A stretch of 64,000 nt of DNA. Source: Botryococcus braunii (taxonomy: Eukaryota > Chlorophyta > Trebouxiophyceae). The notes under the pieces were generated by a model, which was not told the origin of the DNA, made no database searches, and saw nothing but the letters and a program-made list of their open reading frames with translations. The stretch covers positions 623,678 through 687,677 of the forward strand of contig KV908351.1 of the NCBI GenBank assembly GCA_002005505.1, read 5' to 3'. The translations under genes and the position numbers were made by a program. Positions 45,284 through 64,000 of this stretch are shown here, piece after piece; the first letter of the stretch is position 1; each line of letters opens with the position of its first letter.

Positions 45284-47258
45284 CTGCAAATGTCACGCAA
45301 GGAAGTAAGGACTTTAAAATGGTCTAAGAGAACGTATTAATCAATGCCTCCCACCCATACCCCCCTTTTTGGGGGCACTTATGACAACACGCCGAAGAGA
45401 TCACCCAAGAGACGCCAATCACATTCCCAAAGAGATATACCCAGAGCGGAGGCAGGAAACAAAAACCTAAGACAGCGCTGATGAATAGAAACATAGAGGG
45501 TACGAGCAAGCTGAAGTCATGTCCTGCTTCGAGTCTTTCTGTAAGGGTTAGTCTAGTGTCGGATGTTACATACGCATGTCGCATCACAACATCCCAGGAT
45601 CAAAAAGTTTTCCATTGTCACACCAAATTCAGGGCAGAACTTTTCGAAAACTTTTCACAAGTCAAAAAATATTAAGTTGGCAGCATAGGCTTAAAAGGAA
45701 TTCCTCGACCTTCCGGTTGACGAGCGAGGCCGACAGGGGCACGGCGCATAGCGGCTAGTGGTACAAGTTAACATCTTGACAGGTTCTGCTACGATTTATG
45801 AAACAAAAGCTCGAAGGCCAGCTTTAACCTGTTTTTCTCTCTGGATTCCTCTGCCTGAGGTGGACCTCGAACAAGGTCCCAACTTTCAAGATATTTTGCT
45901 GCGTGTCGCTACGTGTGAATCTTGACTTTGTACTGCTGCATGTCCTGCGCCTCAGAGGGTGGCCCCGTGGCACAATCTCTCATGTCTTCAAGCGCGAAGA
46001 TGCAAAGCAGGTCCCGATCGACCAATCGCAGGTCCCGATCCCCTAATTGCCTTAATTGCCTAATTGCAGAAACACTTGACTGTCCCCCATTGTACAGGGT
46101 CGAAACTAGCGGTCACTTTGTTCACCTAACTAAGCTTCTTCTCGTTATTACTCTGTGTATTCTTTAAACCCCTGACATGCCCTTCTGGTAGGTAGCGCGG
46201 ACATGCCGACATTAGAGGCTTCTTCATCGTTTTCCTTCCATCGAACCCCCTGTGTATCATTCTTTCTTCTGGCGAGTAGTTGAATCTGAAGGATCGCAAT
46301 CGTCAAGTGCACTGCGTATTTTGCGAAGCAAAGTTCCCACTGGTGAGATTCGTCGGCTTCATCGGTACTTGCGTGAGTCTCCAGAAGGTTTTCGTGTACC
46401 TCTTTAGCTTCACATTCTCCTCTATATGTCCAGAGTTTATTCCTACCTGGACGTCCCATCTTGAATGAAGCTCAGACCGATCGGAAGTGGTGGACCAGTG
46501 TCTCGGGCGTATGCATCCGATTGAACAAACACTTTCCTTCTATAAACATCTCTTTATAATCAAATTGTTTACCATTGAATAGTACTTGCGGCATGTATGG
46601 ACTACCATGGTGATTTCCACCTCGGCAGACGTGAGGCACCCGAGTCTCGGTGGTTCGTGCAGAAATTCCCAGTATTGGACGGAAGGGATCCTAGACGCAC
46701 ATCCTTGACTTAAAAACTTCACTTCATGCTGCTGCTTCTCCTTTATATCGTGTTGGGATTTTCCAGGGCAGCAACACTGCACCACTTGGGCCAGGCAGTC
46801 GTGGTAAGGGCTCTGCCTTTTCAACGTCCCGAGTTTGGAAACAGGGTCAGATTTCTCTGTATTCTGTTCAAATGAACTGCTGTTGTGCATCTACTTGAGG
46901 ATGGCGGCCAGGCCAGGTTCCTTGGTTATGGGCCATGGGTAAACAGGGTTTGTCATGTTTGAGGTTCTCATGCCCTGTGCCTCTCCGTGCTTGTAAGGCC
47001 TGAGGCCTAATTAGACTTCTTTTCATTTATTTTCTCTTCTTATCATACCATTCAAACGGGCAGATGTTGTTGCTTCTTCGTCTAGATGCTCCTGGGTTCG
47101 AAATTGCAAGCAACTAGGTTAGTAAAGTAGTTTTATTGCACAAGCAGGAGTTCTACTGTCCCATAACTTATGTGGATACATCATGTTGCAGTCCAAGCAT
47201 GTACTCTCTGCGGATATAAGCTGCCATCTTACTACTGGCTGCACTTGTGGCCATACTG

Positions 47259-47288
47259 CGCAACCATATATGGCCATATATGGTTGCG
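47259..47288. repeat. Perfect 30-bp palindrome
   Basis: Arms of 15 nt meet at CATATATGGCCATATATG. Confidence 0.93.
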
Positions 47289-47494
47289 TACTGCTGTACT
47301 AACTGCATGTGTTTCCCTGTAAAGACTGCTTCTTCTGTACTGGATGTTGTTATTTTTTTTCTGTTTATTGTGTGCGTGCATGTGTGCACGCGAGCATTCC
47401 TGCCTGCCTTCCTGCGTGAATGTGTGCGTGTGCAAGAGCTCGCGCGCGGGCGCGCGCGTGTGCACATGTGCGTGCCTGCCTATGCGCGCGCGTG

Positions 47495-47496
<2 letters not shown>

Positions 47497-47565
<69 letters not shown>
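47497..47565. repeat. (TG)n microsatellite
   Basis: This TG run is preceded by CG-rich alternating purine-pyrimidine sequence (47435-47495), a Z-DNA-prone composition. Confidence 0.95.
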
Positions 47566-47567
<2 letters not shown>

Positions 47568-48580
47568 CGCTCGCTTGCACGCATGTGTGTTGCGGGGCTG
47601 AGCGAGCACTTCTTGGGCAGACATCGTGTGCGAGTTTGAAACATCAGAAAGAATCCTGGGCGTATCATTATCCGGAAACACTCTTTGACGTTCCACGAAA
47701 GGGGAAAAGGGTTAATCACTTGCAGAATTTACGCTTGCAGTGTGTACTGTCCTTTCAAGGCTTTTTTCCCCCTCTTACCGCCATCCATGGACATTAACGC
47801 GTAAGCACTGTGCAATGCCAAGAAGGATGGCCCTCTTCCTGCGCTCTGTCACGAACCGCATGCCTTGGTTTGGGCACAGCGTGGTACGGGAGTCTGAGTC
47901 GGTTGAGAACTGTACTGCCTTCCGGGCCGGGACTGGGGCAGCCTCTGTACGGGACAATATTTTTGGCTGCAAATCCACCCGTGGAGTACAAAGTGCACTT
48001 CTAGGCAGTGTAGCTGTTTTTCGGCTCTGTCCTGTGCAGTCCAACTGCGCTGCTTCAGGACTTGGGAGACATTGTACTGCGGGGCAGTCTTGCAGTTATT
48101 TCCTGGGCATCTGCACTTCAGCTGCCTTGAGAAAAGTTGTACTGCATTCAGATCTATTGTACTGCATTCTGACATTGTACTGCATTCTGTCCCGGTACCC
48201 CTGGGATAGACACCTACACTTTTTTCCTCAGATTGTGCAGTGGGACAATCTTGCAACTATCCCACTGGCTGTGCACTGAGGTGTATTTTTGGCGCTGCCG
48301 TACATTACGCACTGCAACGCAGTAATCAAAAGTTTCAGTTTGGCTGCAAAATTCAGCGGTACAGTCAGTACTACACATACTTCTGGACAGCTCTCAGAGC
48401 CAGTACAGAGAGATGACTGAGAATCAGAAGCAGGTGGTGGCCTTTTAAGCCCTCATGTTTCACGTGGCTTTGCTCACGGATGTCTTTTAGCTTTTAGCAT
48501 CAAGGTTTTCCCATTGATGTTGTGGGCACACCTTTAGGGGGAAAGCTGACAAGCAGGGGAGTGATAGGGGGAGGAAGACA

Positions 48581-48584
<4 letters not shown>

Positions 48585-48659
<75 letters not shown>

Positions 48660-48683
48660 ACAGAGAGAAAGGAGGCGGGGAGA

Positions 48684-48748
<65 letters not shown>

Positions 48749-48930
48749 AGGGAGGGAGGGAGGGAGGGAGGGAGGGAGGGAGGGAGGGAGGGAGGGAGGA
48801 GGGAGGGAGGGAGGGAGGGAGGGAGGGAGGGAGGGAGGGAGGGAGGGAGGGAGGGAGGGAGGGAGGGAGGGAGGGAGGGAGGGAGGGAGGGAGGGAGGGA
48901 GGGAGGGAGGGAGGGAGGGAGGGAGGGAGG

Positions 48931-48995
<65 letters not shown>

Positions 48996-49009
48996 CGCAC
49001 ACGTGTGTG

Positions 49010-49041
<32 letters not shown>

Positions 49042-49050
49042 CGTGTGCGC

Positions 49051-49138
<88 letters not shown>

Positions 49139-49141
49139 TGT

Positions 49142-49183
<42 letters not shown>

Positions 49184-49190
49184 GGGGGGG
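48585..49190. repeat. AC / GA / GGGA / GA / TG compound repeat, 600 bp
   Basis: AC to 48655, GA to 48741, a tetranucleotide GGGA run of about 45 units to 48937, GA to 48991 and TG to 49180. It ends about 110 bp before the first recognised GH1 exon. Confidence 0.97.
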
Positions 49191-49303
49191 GAGGCAGACA
49201 GACAGACAGGCAGTCTGGGGGGCAAGCAGGGAGTTTCGGAAAGAATGGGTTAACAAAATGGGGCATTTCAAGAATGTGAGGGGGCTCTGTGGTGAGATTG
49301 CAG

Positions 49304-63996
<14,693 letters not shown>

Positions 63997-64000
63997 CAAA

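Larger units (their letters stand above)
45284..49303. other. Region between the two divergent genes
   Basis: The first exons of both the minus-strand LEA-DUF4149 gene and the plus-strand GH1 gene should lie here, but I cannot place them. It contains a 30-bp palindrome (47259-47288), a TG run (47497-47565), a zone with many GTACTGC motifs (47890-48420) and a 600-bp compound repeat (48585-49190). The frame at 45324-45587 (-) has a hydrophobic stretch but no donor in the needed phase. Confidence 0.55.

Noticed and set aside
45324..45587. Candidate first exon of the LEA-DUF4149 gene with a hydrophobic stretch
   Set aside because: No donor in the required phase 2 was found in this frame, so it is left as non-coding.
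47740..48279. 179-codon plus-strand frame before the GH1 gene
   Set aside because: It is driven by repeated GTACTGC-type words. There is no signal peptide and no donor leading to the first GH1 exon.

Overview
This is nuclear DNA from a eukaryote, most likely an alga of the green lineage. Three genes can be rebuilt exon by exon. Every junction keeps the reading frame, acceptors end in AG, and almost all donors start with GT. The introns are long and crowded with microsatellites and minisatellites. Plant-type telomere-like motifs (CCCTAAA/TTTAGGG) lie scattered in introns. The GH1 gene and the LEA-plus-DUF4149 gene have plant-like architectures. A microsatellite-rich prasinophyte would fit, but the genus cannot be proved from the sequence alone.

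Layout. 1-6635: a structurally complete Ty1/copia LTR retrotransposon (1031-6068) with a 5-bp target duplication and decayed coding capacity, flanked by small tandem repeats. 7741-31197 (+): a 22-exon gene for a secreted mosaic protein of about 2103 residues. It has a signal peptide, long Pro/Ala/Glu-rich disordered modules encoded by repeated exons, helical middle exons, and a C-terminal domain of about 500 residues of a type I associate with secreted bacterial and algal proteins of unknown function. 31198-35708: intergenic, with a perfect 70-bp palindrome. 45283-35709 (-): nine exons (421 residues, first exon not found) joining LEA-like amphipathic repeats to a four-helix TMEM205/DUF4149 membrane domain. 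45284-49303: intergenic. 49304-63996 (+): a family 1 glycoside hydrolase (465 residues from the first recognised exon) with both catalytic glutamates.

Most unusual points. (1) The GH1 gene carries two tandem versions of its acid/base (TFNEP) exon, both exactly 163 nt with identical phases. Using both or neither breaks the frame, so they look like mutually exclusive exons. (2) In all three genes some intronic minisatellites are tandem copies of the adjoining exon end plus its splice donor; others run up to the acceptor. (3) A roughly 120-bp inverted-repeat element with about 7-bp target duplications occurs three times, each time inside an intron. (4) The copia element has an initiator-tRNA anticodon-arm type primer site, and the end of its own LTR can pair with that site. 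(5) Two long near-perfect palindromes occur, one built from telomere-like heptads.

The three genes show no obvious common pathway. The first and third suggest extracellular matrix and carbohydrate work, and the second suggests membrane or desiccation biology, but that is inference.
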